DNA of 64,000 nt from Nitrospirota bacterium (GTDB lineage Bacteria > Nitrospirota > Thermodesulfovibrionia > Thermodesulfovibrionales > UBA9159), in the NCBI GenBank assembly GCA_021790195.1, contig JAJYIF010000004.1:1-64000 (forward strand), read 5' to 3'. The position numbers were made by a program, and so were the translations under genes. The notes beneath the pieces were generated by a model. The model was given only the letters and a program-made list of their open reading frames with translations, ran no database searches and had not been told where the DNA came from. The stretch's first letter is position 1; each line of letters opens with the position of its first letter. Shown piece by piece: positions 25,666-35,088 of the stretch.

Positions 25666-26897
25666 AGCAGTTCCGAGATCTCCTTTTCAGAGATTTTCTT
25701 CGATACAAAACGCGGCGACACCTTGTAAGTCCTTATGTCCTTTCTCAGCCTCCGCTCTCCGGCCCCGGTAATATTCAAAAGAATGGTTTCGTCTCTCGAT
25801 ACTGCCTCCCTGGTCACGGCCTCCTTCAGGGCTGCCACCGCCACTCCCGCGGCAGCCGAGACATCGATGCCTTCAGTCTTTTCAAAGAGGTCCATTGCGG
25901 CATAAGTCTCCCTGTTCTCCACGGCATACATCTTTCCTCCAGCCGCCTTCAGTGCATCGTATACACCCCCGTTGACGGAGTATGCCGGGTACCTGGTCGA
26001 GAGCACCCGCGTGGTGATCTTCTCTATCAATTCGGGCCTCAGGTCCTCCGGGAAGAGTTCCCGGCTGTCTTGCTGCCAAGCCCTGACCATGGGAACGAAA
26101 GGCGCATTTTGTGCGAGATGAAGGAGCGGCAATTTATGGCCGAACCGGCCGTCTTTTATAAACCTCTCCGCCATCTCCCAAACCCCTATCGCGCCTGTGC
26201 CGCTGCCCACAGCCTGAAAGTAATGGTCCGGGAGCTTCCCTATCTCCGAGCACGCTTCAAGCAGCACGACCCCGAGGCCGTCTCTCTTTGCAATGTTTTT
26301 TACTCCTCCCTCAAAGGGTATCCCGAGGGTCTGAGATATCCTCCTTGCCACATCTATGGAGTCAGCGTAATCGCCGTCCCCTACGGCTATGGTAGGTACT
26401 GGATAAGTGGCTTCAAGATACCATGTATCGAACAGACACATGCTCGGCACAACTATTGCCACCGGGAAGTTGTGCATCGCAGAGAGGTGAGAGAATGCCC
26501 TTGCGGTATTTCCCGCGGAGGCCACGACCAGGCTTGTCACTTCATTCTCGCGGGCATTCTGAAATACCACAGCGGCCTCCAGCTCCTTGAAGGTGCAGGT
26601 CTGGAAATATACCCCTCTTTCTGGCCAATAGCCGTTAAAGGCTATGTAAAGATCTTCGAGACCGAGGACTCCGGAGAGGCCTTTTGATTTATAGACCAGA
26701 GGGCAGGGCTGATCAAAGGAAGCCGCATGAACCGGAAGCCAGTTGAACTTCCATATGCCCTTCCCGCAGTCGCTTCTGAAATTGCGCTCTTTGTATTCGC
26801 TGGTAAGGAGAGCCCCTTTGCAATGCTCGCAAAATGCGCAGTAGACATTCTCCAATCCTTTGCCGCAGCTTCTGCATCTGATGACGAAGTGGCTCAT
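25638..26897 (-). CDS. Cysteate synthase-like PLP enzyme (threonine synthase family)
   Basis: A 419-residue fold-type II PLP protein. An N-terminal zinc ribbon uses Cys 8, 11, 23 and 26; the PLP lysine is K104 in TCTFKELEA; the substrate loop is VVASAGNTARAFS and the phosphate-binding loop VGSGTGAIG. Ordinary threonine synthases have a different lysine context (SFKDR-like). The TCxFKELEA context and the ribbon match the archaeal cysteate synthase that makes cysteate from O-phosphoserine and sulfite. In Methanosarcina that gene neighbours comDE, exactly as here. Cysteate would still need transamination to sulfopyruvate; a dedicated aminotransferase is not in the window, but a general aspartate aminotransferase could serve. 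Threonine synthase paralog of unknown specificity is the alternative. Confidence 0.75.
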   Translation of the reverse strand: MSHFVIRCRSCGKGLENVYCAFCEHCKGALLTSEYKERNFRSDCGKGIWKFNWLPVHAASFDQPCPLVYKSKGLSGVLGLEDLYIAFNGYWPERGVYFQTCTFKELEAAVVFQNARENEVTSLVVASAGNTARAFSHLSAMHNFPVAIVVPSMCLFDTWYLEATYPVPTIAVGDGDYADSIDVARRISQTLGIPFEGGVKNIAKRDGLGVVLLEACSEIGKLPDHYFQAVGSGTGAIGVWEMAERFIKDGRFGHKLPLLHLAQNAPFVPMVRAWQQDSRELFPEDLRPELIEKITTRVLSTRYPAYSVNGGVYDALKAAGGKMYAVENRETYAAMDLFEKTEGIDVSAAAGVAVAALKEAVTREAVSRDETILLNITGAGERRLRKDIRTYKVSPRFVSKKISEKEISELLCSALKKSS

Positions 26898-27100
26898 GTC
26901 CTTATTCCATCCAAAAAGCGTCTCTTTGTTTATTATATCAGTAATCCCGCTTTATATATGTTTACCCTAACGTTGCATTCCATTGGACATAAATCCTGAA
27001 GAAACTTTCGCCATATCCGCCTTCTTCAATATGTGCTTACGGCGTTGTCGGAATGTTCTTCTTTTTGTCTTTTGTCTTCCTCGGGCGTTAAGATAAAAGA

Positions 27101-28657
27101 ATGAAAAGAAGTCCGCTTATCGATATTCAGGATGTTGATGTCTCCATTTCGGGACGAAAGATATTACGGGGCATAACCTGGCAGTTAAGGAAGGGGGAGC
27201 ACTGGGCCGTGATCGGTACGAACGGCGCGGGCAAATCCACCTTCCTGCGGTTGATAAGGGGCGATATATGGCCCGATATTTCGAGCCGGGGTAAGAGGAC
27301 CTATCATTTCGGCAGGAGAGCAGAAGAGAGCCCGGTCGATATCAGACAAAAGATAGCCTTTGTTTCTCCTGAAAGACAGGATGAGTATACGAGGAACAAC
27401 TGGGATTTGAAAGGGATCGAAGTAATTCTTACCGGTTTTTCCGGCAGTGTTTACCTGCATCGGGAGACAAAGAAAAGCGAAAGGGTATATGCGGAACGAA
27501 TCATTCGTCTGCTGAAGCTGGAAGATTTAAAAAACAGAAGTCTTCTCAATATGTCGGAGGGTGAAGCGAGGAAGGTATTGATTGCACGCGCCCTGGTTTC
27601 ACGCCCGGGTGTCCTTGTCCTCGATGAGTTTTCCAGCGGGCTCGATGTTTCCGCCAGAGAGCAGATGCTCGGCCTGATAGAGCGGATAGCCCGTAACGGC
27701 ACGCAGGTAGTCTATACGACCCACAGGATTGAAGAATTGGTCCCCTCGACTTCACACGTTATGCTTCTCGATTCCGGAAAGATAGCGGGGCAGGGTGAAA
27801 TAGGATATATGCTCAACAGGGAAGACCTGTCCGGGATGATTGAAGGCGGGGTAAGAATTCCGAAGATAAGACCGATGAAGAAGAGCATGCGCCGTGCTGA
27901 GAACAAGGGCGCTTATCTTGTGAAGATAAGGGATGCTGACGTGTATCTGAGCGGCAAGAAGGTCCTGGATGGAATAAACTGGCAGATAAAGAAGGACGAA
28001 AACTGGGCGGTCCTCGGGAAGAATGGGGCGGGGAAATCGGCGCTCCTTAAATTGATAAGGGGTGATCTGCACCCGGCCCTCGGAGGAGAGGTGCTCCGCT
28101 TCGGAGAAGGAAGACGGACCGACCTGTGGGAGTTCAGGAAAAAGACGGGTTATATTTCCTCTGAGCTGCAGGCCAATTATGATCACCCGCTGACCGGCCG
28201 GGAGGTCGTTCAGTCGGGCTTTTTCTCGAGTATCGGACTATATCGCAAGGTGAGCCCCGAACAGAGGGCGGCTGCAATAAGATGGATCCGGTTCTTAGGT
28301 CTGGAAGGCATTGCAGGGAGAAATGTCAGTTCTTTTTCGTACGGTGAAATGAGGAAGATCCTCGTGGCGCGGGCCATGGTAAACAATCCCGATATGCTGA
28401 TACTCGATGAACCGTGCAGCGGTCTCGATATCTCCGCGAGAAGAGATTTCCTGAATATCCTCGAAAGGTTGGCCCGGGCTGGAACGAGGATTGTCCTTGT
28501 CACCCATCATTTGGAAGACATAATCCCGTCCATAACTAACGTACTGGTAATGGACAGGGGGAGGATTGTTGCAAGGGGCGGAAGAAGGGATGTATTGCCG
28601 GCGATAACAAGACTCCTCAGCCGGCAGGGTCTGTTTCGGTCCCGCCGGAGAGTATGA
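27101..28657 (+). CDS. Double-ATPase ABC protein, ModF/PhrA-like
   Basis: A 518-residue protein made of two ABC ATPase domains in tandem with no membrane part. Domain 1 (about 6-240) has Walker A GTNGAGKST, signature-like NMSEGEARKVLIARAL and Walker B VLVLDEFSSGLD; domain 2 (about 270-505) has GKNGAGKSA, FSYGEMRKILVARAM and MLILDEPCSGLD. The degenerate SxGE signatures and the paired layout match ModF (PhrA) of the molybdenum gene region, whose function is poorly defined. No mod genes are near. It is divergent from the cysteate synthase gene with about 200 bases between, and its 3' end overlaps the YihY gene on the other strand. Confidence 0.82.
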   Translation: MKRSPLIDIQDVDVSISGRKILRGITWQLRKGEHWAVIGTNGAGKSTFLRLIRGDIWPDISSRGKRTYHFGRRAEESPVDIRQKIAFVSPERQDEYTRNNWDLKGIEVILTGFSGSVYLHRETKKSERVYAERIIRLLKLEDLKNRSLLNMSEGEARKVLIARALVSRPGVLVLDEFSSGLDVSAREQMLGLIERIARNGTQVVYTTHRIEELVPSTSHVMLLDSGKIAGQGEIGYMLNREDLSGMIEGGVRIPKIRPMKKSMRRAENKGAYLVKIRDADVYLSGKKVLDGINWQIKKDENWAVLGKNGAGKSALLKLIRGDLHPALGGEVLRFGEGRRTDLWEFRKKTGYISSELQANYDHPLTGREVVQSGFFSSIGLYRKVSPEQRAAAIRWIRFLGLEGIAGRNVSSFSYGEMRKILVARAMVNNPDMLILDEPCSGLDISARRDFLNILERLARAGTRIVLVTHHLEDIIPSITNVLVMDRGRIVARGGRRDVLPAITRLLSRQGLFRSRRRV

Positions 28658-29987
28658 GGTCCTTGAGCGTATCCTTTTCGAGAGATGCGCTTACCGCGTC
28701 GTCCATCCGCCTTATGACTCTGTCGACCTCAGGTAATGAAGACTGTCTGTCCGTTGCGGCATAGGGACCGGTTTCCGATGTCCTGACGGAAGCCACGATC
28801 TCTTTTATAAAGATACTGCCGATGTCCTTCGCGGGAACAAGCGCCGGCGGCTCATCGCCCGAGGAGAGAATAAGGCCCCTGGCTGTTAGCGCTGAAACCG
28901 CGTCCTTGGCAAATTCAGGGGGAAGTCCTATTTGCTCTGTGAGGGCGGCAAGGGTCCAGTGATGCTTGCCGTGATAGAAGTTGTATCCGATGAGATACAT
29001 CACCATTACCGCGACCTTCTCTTTAATCCAATCCCCAGGGACAGACTGTTGCTGTGCGGGGCCGATGAACCCGTGGTATTGCGAATAGAAACATACTTTT
29101 GCTCCCACCAGGAGTATCAGGAAACTCCAGTACAGCCATATTAAAAAAAGAATAAGAACGGCAAAACCCGAATAGATTGCCGAGTACTGCGCCGACGAGG
29201 TGACAAAAGAGGTAAATATCCAGCCTATGGTTTGCCATAATATTCCTGCGGTAATGCCGCCGGCAAGCGCAGCCTTATAACGCACTCTCGTATTCGGCAG
29301 GGAAATATAGATGAAGGTGAGGGCGGCGCAAATAAGAATGTAGGGAACAAGCCTCCCGACAAAATAAAACAGTATGCCGAAAACGTGGACCGACAGCAGT
29401 TTCTTAACGACGGCGCTGCTCATGAAGGAGGCAGTAATACCGAGCGCGGAAATAACAAGGACGGGACCGATGAGCAGCACGCTCAGGTAGTTGCTGAATC
29501 TCCGGACCAATGTCCTTGTGTCTTTGACATGCAGGACGTAATTGAGAGCACTCTCCAGCTTTTGAACGGTAGAGAGCACTGTATAGATAAGCGTTGCAAG
29601 ACCGACCGACCCCAGGACGCCGATCTTTACGTTTTCTACGAATTCGATTATTTTCATCGAGAGATCTACCCCCTTGCTTCCAAGGGGCTCGAGAAAATAA
29701 TAAAGAAAGATCACGAGCTTCGTATCGACGCCCAGGGCCTTCAGCACAGAGAAGCTTACCGCCAGCAGCGGAACAATAGTGAGAAGGGTCGTATAGACGA
29801 GACCCATCGCCCTCAACGTGAGCTGTTCGTCAAAGAGTCCCTTGATGATTATATAGGCGAGCCGGAGCGTCCTTATTTGCAGCGCCTTCAATTTGCCGAG
29901 AGATTCCGGGTCTTTGACCCAGACCTCTCTTGTGAAATAATCGTCTATCCTTTGTACCGGGGATATCATCTGAATAGATTCTATCAC
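28617..29987 (-). CDS. YihY/virulence factor BrkB family membrane protein
   Basis: A 456-residue membrane protein. After a charged N-terminus (1-45) come about six to seven helices (45-320) with LTLRAMGLVYTTLLTIVPLLAVSFSVLKALG, the family signature near the first helix, and KVCFYSQYHGF after the last. A cytoplasmic C-terminal extension (about 325-456) with a winged-helix-like LTEQIGLPPEFAKDAVSALTARGLI follows, an arrangement seen in many YihY proteins of Nitrospirota and Deltaproteobacteria. The family was once misnamed RNase BN; its function is unknown. The last 41 bases overlap antisense with the ModF-like gene. Confidence 0.85.
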   Translation of the reverse strand: MIESIQMISPVQRIDDYFTREVWVKDPESLGKLKALQIRTLRLAYIIIKGLFDEQLTLRAMGLVYTTLLTIVPLLAVSFSVLKALGVDTKLVIFLYYFLEPLGSKGVDLSMKIIEFVENVKIGVLGSVGLATLIYTVLSTVQKLESALNYVLHVKDTRTLVRRFSNYLSVLLIGPVLVISALGITASFMSSAVVKKLLSVHVFGILFYFVGRLVPYILICAALTFIYISLPNTRVRYKAALAGGITAGILWQTIGWIFTSFVTSSAQYSAIYSGFAVLILFLIWLYWSFLILLVGAKVCFYSQYHGFIGPAQQQSVPGDWIKEKVAVMVMYLIGYNFYHGKHHWTLAALTEQIGLPPEFAKDAVSALTARGLILSSGDEPPALVPAKDIGSIFIKEIVASVRTSETGPYAATDRQSSLPEVDRVIRRMDDAVSASLEKDTLKDLILSGGTETDPAG

Positions 29988-30029
29988 AATCCTGCTTTGT
30001 GTCAGGTCCGGCGTCCGGACGGCTGAAAG

Positions 30030-31046
30030 CTATATGATCTCGTCGAGTAAGTGGCGGTAGTCTTCGGCGCTGACGATATGTGTGCCGTCGCAATTGAACT
30101 GCATGCGGATAGCGTCCTGGACCATGCTGATCGTGAAGGTGCGGAGGTAATAATTGGGAATGCTTCTCAGGGAGGTCAGCCGCGATATGACATTCACAAC
30201 ATCCGGCGGCGAGATGGGTTTCCAGTTCTCATAATAACGCGAGAAGATCTTCTTGTAATAGTCCGGCAATCTTCCGAAGATGGGATCACCGGCGATAGCC
30301 TCATACAAGCGCCGCAGCATTAGGGCCTTCTCTTCATATGAGACCTGAGCGAAGTGGCGGTCCACGTAACCCTCGTCCACCACCTTGTTCGCCTGATGGA
30401 CCTCTTCATTGAAGGGATCGAAGATCGAGGATGTCCGGATCTCTCCGTTGTTGAAACCCACGTAGACCTGATAGACGCACCGGTTAAGCAACAGGTCTTC
30501 CAATCTGGGCTGGAGAATCGGCAAGACTTTGTCTACCACACTTTCGTATCTCTCCCTCGTGAAGGTGGTCTCCCTCAAAGACGGGTCGCCTTTGATGCTT
30601 ACATGCAGATGGTTGTCAGTGAGACCCGTGATGTCCACGAGGTTCTCCTTCAGGAGCAGCTCCTCGTTCCTCCTGGCGAGGATGTTGTCGATCTTCGAGG
30701 CTATGTCCCGGTCGTTCCTGATGAGTTCCAGAAATGCGTTCTTGCCGACCGCAAGAAGGACGGTGTCTGTCAGGGCAACTACAGAGGCGGTCCGTTTGTT
30801 GTTAGTGAGAACGGCCATCTCGCCGAAGTACTCGCCCGGTCCGAGCGCAGCAATCTCCTCCTGAGAAGTGAATTTCTGAATCATGATCGAGACGCGGCCC
30901 GATTCAATAAAATATATATAGTCAGCCGAATCCCCTTCAGAAAATATGAGCTCGTCCTTCTTATAGTTCTGCGTGACGGCGAGCGCCTTGATCTTATCGA
31001 AATCCGCGGCTCCCAGCTCCCGGAATGCCGATCCCTTCTGCGACAT
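30030..31046 (-). CDS. Cyclic nucleotide-binding domain protein with unknown C-terminal domain
   Basis: A 338-residue soluble protein. Residues about 8-125 form a CNMP fold with LIFSEGDSADYIYFIESGRV and a phosphate-binding cassette FGEMAVLTNNKRTASVVAL that keeps the conserved Arg. The remaining 200 residues are not recognised; they lack a DNA-binding HTH and are rich in charged helices (YYKKIFSRYYENWK). Start at 31046 has GAGGAGGG in front; an in-frame ATG at 31088 is upstream but weaker. It stands alone on the minus strand between YihY and the phosphatase-like gene. It may tie cAMP-like signals to a protein partner rather than to DNA. Confidence 0.75.
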   Translation of the reverse strand: MSQKGSAFRELGAADFDKIKALAVTQNYKKDELIFSEGDSADYIYFIESGRVSIMIQKFTSQEEIAALGPGEYFGEMAVLTNNKRTASVVALTDTVLLAVGKNAFLELIRNDRDIASKIDNILARRNEELLLKENLVDITGLTDNHLHVSIKGDPSLRETTFTRERYESVVDKVLPILQPRLEDLLLNRCVYQVYVGFNNGEIRTSSIFDPFNEEVHQANKVVDEGYVDRHFAQVSYEEKALMLRRLYEAIAGDPIFGRLPDYYKKIFSRYYENWKPISPPDVVNVISRLTSLRSIPNYYLRTFTISMVQDAIRMQFNCDGTHIVSAEDYRHLLDEII

Positions 31047-31180
31047 TTTCCAATCCCTCCTCTTTCGCCGATGTGCTTTCAGCATCAAACAAATAGCACA
31101 AATATGTCCGGCCTGTCAACCTGAAACTATAATTTGAGGGGTATGTAGCTCTTATTTTTTGCAGTGTACGTGCTTGGAGA

Positions 31181-31777
31181 TTACGTTTTCGGCCGGCGGG
31201 CGGGGCGGCGACTCTTCGGGTACTTCCTCTTCCCGACCTTCACAAGTGTCTCGTAAACGTGCTCGTTGTATGGATAGATAGTCTTCAGCCCTTGACTCGT
31301 GGTCTTCCTGAACCCCCTGACCCTCGATGGTCTCAGAAAGGAAGAGACCCCCATCTTCTCTTCCAGCCACTTGAGGTGGTCGGGGGTAGGTATAAGCGCG
31401 TGATCTATCCTTTCAATGATGTCCATCACCCCCGCGGCGACCGCCGGGCTTCTCGAAAGTCCGAGATTGCAGTGGACCAGGAGTGTCTCGCAGTCCTTTT
31501 CGATAGACGCGATGTCATCCAGAATCCTCTCCGCTATAACCTCGTCGAAAAGGACCCTGCCGTCGTCCCTGATCACCTTGTCCAATTCTTCAGGAGACAT
31601 CCTTTCGAGGGTTATATCGTCAAAGACATACTTGAAGATTTCGAGGTATAGTCTTCCCTGAAGCCGCGGGTAAGACTTTTGAGACCGCCTGCTGCTGTCA
31701 AGAATGCGGACGACTGCGGTCCTGTCGGACGGCTCAAAGGCGCCGGTCATCTCGGCCGACATCACTATCACTTTCAT
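31181..31777 (-). CDS. Tyrosine/dual-specificity phosphatase-like protein
   Basis: A 198-residue cytoplasmic protein with the phosphatase P-loop HCNLGLSRSP (CX5R, about residues 103-112) followed by a helix of small residues, and an acidic region upstream. It resembles the predicted protein-tyrosine phosphatases of COG5350 type found in archaea and some bacteria. The C-terminal tail is strongly basic (RKYPKSRRPARRPKT), which may bind nucleic acid or phosphoinositide-like ligands. No kinase is adjacent; substrates are unknown. Confidence 0.7.
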   Translation of the reverse strand: MKVIVMSAEMTGAFEPSDRTAVVRILDSSRRSQKSYPRLQGRLYLEIFKYVFDDITLERMSPEELDKVIRDDGRVLFDEVIAERILDDIASIEKDCETLLVHCNLGLSRSPAVAAGVMDIIERIDHALIPTPDHLKWLEEKMGVSSFLRPSRVRGFRKTTSQGLKTIYPYNEHVYETLVKVGKRKYPKSRRPARRPKT

Positions 31778-31885
31778 CGCGACCCTTTTCTCCCACTGTC
31801 TTTATTTGTGATCATTATTCTTTTTATATAGCTTCAGTAAAAGCAAAGTCAAGCGCCGAACGGATGTTTGAGTGTAAAATGAAGA

Positions 31886-34267
31886 ATGTCGTCATCGAAG
31901 AGAAGGTTATTCAAGATCGCATTCATAACGGCAGGGACAATACTCCTTTGCCTGATTTTGGCGGCGTATTTCCGGTATGCCGCGCTAAAGAAGATACTCA
32001 TCGAGAGGATTTCCCACAAGATGACCGAGTATATCGGGCAGAAGGTGGATATCGGGAACCTTTCTTTCAGCCCGGCTTACGGGATCGACATTCATGATTT
32101 GATCGTCGAAAACCCTGAAGGATTTGAAAAAGGACATTTGCTGAGAATAGGGGACGTGTCGCTGCAAATGAAGTATGCCGAGCTTGCAAAGGGCTTGATC
32201 GCTGTAAAGAGCATCGATATAACCGGCCCTGAGCTGACGCTGATGAGGGACAAATCGGACAGGCTCAACATCTCGGACAAACTCAAGGGCCTGCTTTCGA
32301 AGAAAGGTACGTCGAAATACAAAATCGATGAGCTGAATATCCGCTCGGGGATATTTGACATGGATAAGGACAAAAGGTATTACAACGACAACATCTCAAT
32401 CACGCTGCATAACCTTTCAACTGAGAAGGGGACTAAGACCTCGATCGAGGCGAGCGCTTCTTCACCGGGACGCAGTAAGTTTTCGATCCGGGGGTGGACG
32501 TATCTGAGCGACGTCCCGAAGAAGCTCGACCTCTCCGCCGCCTGGAGTGGCGTTCCCCTTTCGCTGTTTGTGGGGGCCGGGGGACCGGCAGAAGACGGGA
32601 AGGCCGTGTTCGACATGAGCCTCCATGCGGAGGGAGACACGAAGAGCGGGATCGCCTTAAAATCCGGCCTGAGGCTGAAGAGGGCTCGCTTCGCCTTTTT
32701 CAGGAAAGAAGCCGGGGATATAACAATCGATGCGGACGTCTTTCTGAATCTGACAGACAATTCTCTCAGCGTCAAAAATGCAGTATTGCAGGCCGGCTCA
32801 TCCACTTTGCAGTTGACTGGAGTCGTCAAAGATCTCGCCGGGACTCCGTCCTACAACACTCAGGTGAGAATAAATGCCCCGGATCTTTCTTTGTTCGACT
32901 TTGGCGAAAGTCTGGCGGCCGGAGGCTCATTGACCTCCGGCACGATCATTGTCAGGGGAAGGCTCGACAAGACGGCGCCGCTCTTGTCAGGGGACCTCCG
33001 GCTTACAAAGGCCTCTGTGAAATACGGGGGCATCTATGCGGAGAGCGGCGAAACACGCGTCGCCTTTGAGGGCCTAAAATACGCGGCAGGGTCTCTTCAA
33101 GGCAGTATGAAAGTGAAGGCTGCAAGACTTTCGGTCTCAAAGACGGGAGACAACAGAAAGATCATCAAAGACGCGTCACTTGATTCCGACTTCACCTTCC
33201 GCGGGAGAGACCTGCTCCTGAAATCCGGCCTTCGCGCCGGGAACGTTGCGACTGCGCTTTCCGGGACCGTGACCGGCTTCATGGGCAGGGACAGGTCGGC
33301 AAGGCTTTCAATAGTATTACCTGCAACCAGCCCCTCCGACATCAGGAGCGTGTTTTGGGACGTTTTCCCGGACAGTATGCTATACGCCGGATTAAGCGGG
33401 ACCCTTTCGGCGAACGTGGCGATAGGGTACGGGAAGGCCGGAGCGAGCGCAGAGGGCGTTATCAGCGCGAAGGATGTCTCGATCGAAGGAGAGAATGGAG
33501 AATACTCCATCGGTCCAATAAATGGCACTGTCCCTTTCCACTACGGCAAGAACAATTCCGGGGAAGGTCCGGTTTCACTGCCCTCTTTTGAGCGCAGCGA
33601 GTTCAAATCTCTGAATGAGTATTACGCGCGGCTGCAGCCGGCAAAGGGTTCAAACAAGATCACCGTGGGCTCTTTGAGATACGGCTTCAGACTGCTGGAC
33701 GATATTGAGATGTGGATCCGGAGCAGCGGTAGTTATTTGAATATCGACCGTTTTGGTGCTAACATATTCGGGGGCAAACTTAACGGCTCCGCTACTGTCG
33801 ATATTTCGCACGGATTGGACTACCGTGCGGGTCTGGTTATAAAGGGGATAAGCCTCACGAAACTCTGTGAAGACATAGAGCCGATCAAGGGATATATCTC
33901 CGGAAAGGTCGACGGCACGGCCCTTATAAAAGGTTCCAGCGCCGGCCTGGGCGGGCTTATCGGCAGGGCTGATTTCTGGGCTTACAGTGACGCCAAGGAG
34001 AAGACGAAGATAAGCAGGGAATTCCTTCAGAAGATGGGAGGCCCGTCCGTAAAGGCCTATCTCGGAGAAAGGCCTTTTGACAAGGGTTTAATAAGCCTCT
34101 ATTTGCAGAACGGCTTTCTGATCTTCAAGGAGCTGCAGATATCGCACAAGAATCTTATCGGGATTACCGACCTCTCGGTCAAGGTGGCCCCGTTCAACAA
34201 CAGGATCGCGATAGACCACCTGATGTCGACCATCGCCGAGGCGGCCCAAAGGGCGAAGGAAAAATAG
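31886..34267 (+). CDS. AsmA/YdbH-like inter-membrane lipid transport protein
   Basis: A 793-residue protein with one N-terminal membrane helix (about residues 10-28) and a long periplasmic stretch of repeated beta-strand segments, ending in a region with DLSVKVAPFNNRIAIDHLM. The opening KVDIGNLSFSPAYGIDIHDLIVENP matches AsmA-superfamily/DUF748 proteins, which form elongated grooves that carry phospholipids to the outer membrane. The next gene encodes a YdbL-like protein; in E. coli ydbH, ynbE and ydbL form one operon, so a YdbH-type role is likely. A YnbE lipoprotein was not found between them. The ATG at 31886 has only a weak ribosome site. Confidence 0.8.
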   Translation: MSSSKRRLFKIAFITAGTILLCLILAAYFRYAALKKILIERISHKMTEYIGQKVDIGNLSFSPAYGIDIHDLIVENPEGFEKGHLLRIGDVSLQMKYAELAKGLIAVKSIDITGPELTLMRDKSDRLNISDKLKGLLSKKGTSKYKIDELNIRSGIFDMDKDKRYYNDNISITLHNLSTEKGTKTSIEASASSPGRSKFSIRGWTYLSDVPKKLDLSAAWSGVPLSLFVGAGGPAEDGKAVFDMSLHAEGDTKSGIALKSGLRLKRARFAFFRKEAGDITIDADVFLNLTDNSLSVKNAVLQAGSSTLQLTGVVKDLAGTPSYNTQVRINAPDLSLFDFGESLAAGGSLTSGTIIVRGRLDKTAPLLSGDLRLTKASVKYGGIYAESGETRVAFEGLKYAAGSLQGSMKVKAARLSVSKTGDNRKIIKDASLDSDFTFRGRDLLLKSGLRAGNVATALSGTVTGFMGRDRSARLSIVLPATSPSDIRSVFWDVFPDSMLYAGLSGTLSANVAIGYGKAGASAEGVISAKDVSIEGENGEYSIGPINGTVPFHYGKNNSGEGPVSLPSFERSEFKSLNEYYARLQPAKGSNKITVGSLRYGFRLLDDIEMWIRSSGSYLNIDRFGANIFGGKLNGSATVDISHGLDYRAGLVIKGISLTKLCEDIEPIKGYISGKVDGTALIKGSSAGLGGLIGRADFWAYSDAKEKTKISREFLQKMGGPSVKAYLGERPFDKGLISLYLQNGFLIFKELQISHKNLIGITDLSVKVAPFNNRIAIDHLMSTIAEAAQRAKEK

Positions 34268-34359
34268 GAATGAAAGGGCGACGGGGAAGCGATGACAAAA
34301 GGAAATATTGTAATTGCACTCCGATACCCCGATACATGCTTAACAAAGGAGGATTTAAG

Positions 34360-34989
34360 ATGAAGAGAAGAAGCAGATTTGTTGTCGGCGTAATATTTTT
34401 TATCTTCGCCTCATGCGCTGTTATTACGGTAAACATCTACTTTCCGGAAAAGGACGTAAAAGAGGCGTATAAGACCCTCGAAAAGGAGTTGATGACGCCC
34501 GGGGAGAAGCAGGAAGGGACAAAGCCCGGAGAAGCGCCCGTCGGCAAACCCGAAAGTCTGCTGAGATTTGAATTCACGTCGTCCGCCTACGCCCAGGAAT
34601 CGGGACTTGCCGAGAACATAGCGGGGATTGTGAAGAAGATGCCGGATGTGGTGAACGCCTACAGGGAAATGGGAGCAAGAGTGGCCGATACGGATAGGCT
34701 CAGGGACAGCGGCGCAGTCGGCGAGGGCAAGGACGGGTTGCTCGTCATCCGCGATAAGAACTTGTCGCCTGCTGACCGGCAGATCGTCGAAAAGGAAAAC
34801 GCCAACAGGAAGACGGTCATAAACGGAATGGCAAAGGCGATCATAAGGATCAACAGGGCACAGGAGACGCCGGACAATCTCAGACAGGTAATGCCCCAGG
34901 CTGCTGCGCAGTTCGCCTCTATTCGCCGCGATTCAGCAAAAAAGGGCTGGTGGGTCCAGGACTCGTATGGAAACTGGGGACGTAAATAA
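34360..34989 (+). CDS. YdbL-like DUF1318 protein
   Basis: A 209-residue exported protein. The N-terminus MKRRSRFVVGVIFFIFASCAVITVNIYFP is a signal/lipoprotein-like helix with a Cys at residue 19 in FASCA; the following ITVNIYFPEKDV is the DUF1318 hallmark. The C-terminal half is helical and ends GWWVQDSYGNWGRK. Start at 34360 is set by AGGAGG at 34349-34354; the frame upstream to 34270 is not family-like. YdbL works with the AsmA-like protein YdbH in lipid traffic, which agrees with the gene immediately upstream (about 90 bases). Confidence 0.8.
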   Translation: MKRRSRFVVGVIFFIFASCAVITVNIYFPEKDVKEAYKTLEKELMTPGEKQEGTKPGEAPVGKPESLLRFEFTSSAYAQESGLAENIAGIVKKMPDVVNAYREMGARVADTDRLRDSGAVGEGKDGLLVIRDKNLSPADRQIVEKENANRKTVINGMAKAIIRINRAQETPDNLRQVMPQAAAQFASIRRDSAKKGWWVQDSYGNWGRK

Positions 34990-35002
34990 AAGCAAAGGTT
35001 AA

Positions 35003-35079
35003 GGCTAAGGTTAAGATTAAGATTGAGGTTAAGGCTAAAGGGAATTCCGAACTCAGGACCCTAAACCTTAACCTTAGCC
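35003..35079. terminator. Inverted repeat between convergent genes, likely bidirectional terminator
   Basis: GGCTAAGGTTAAG at 35003-35015 and CTTAACCTTAGCC at 35067-35079 are exact inverted copies (13 bp) with a 51-base loop that repeats degenerate GGTTAA/GGCTAA units. It is followed by TTCTTTTT on the plus strand. The YdbL and CinA-like genes converge here. Confidence 0.6.
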
Positions 35080-35088
35080 TGGTTCTTT

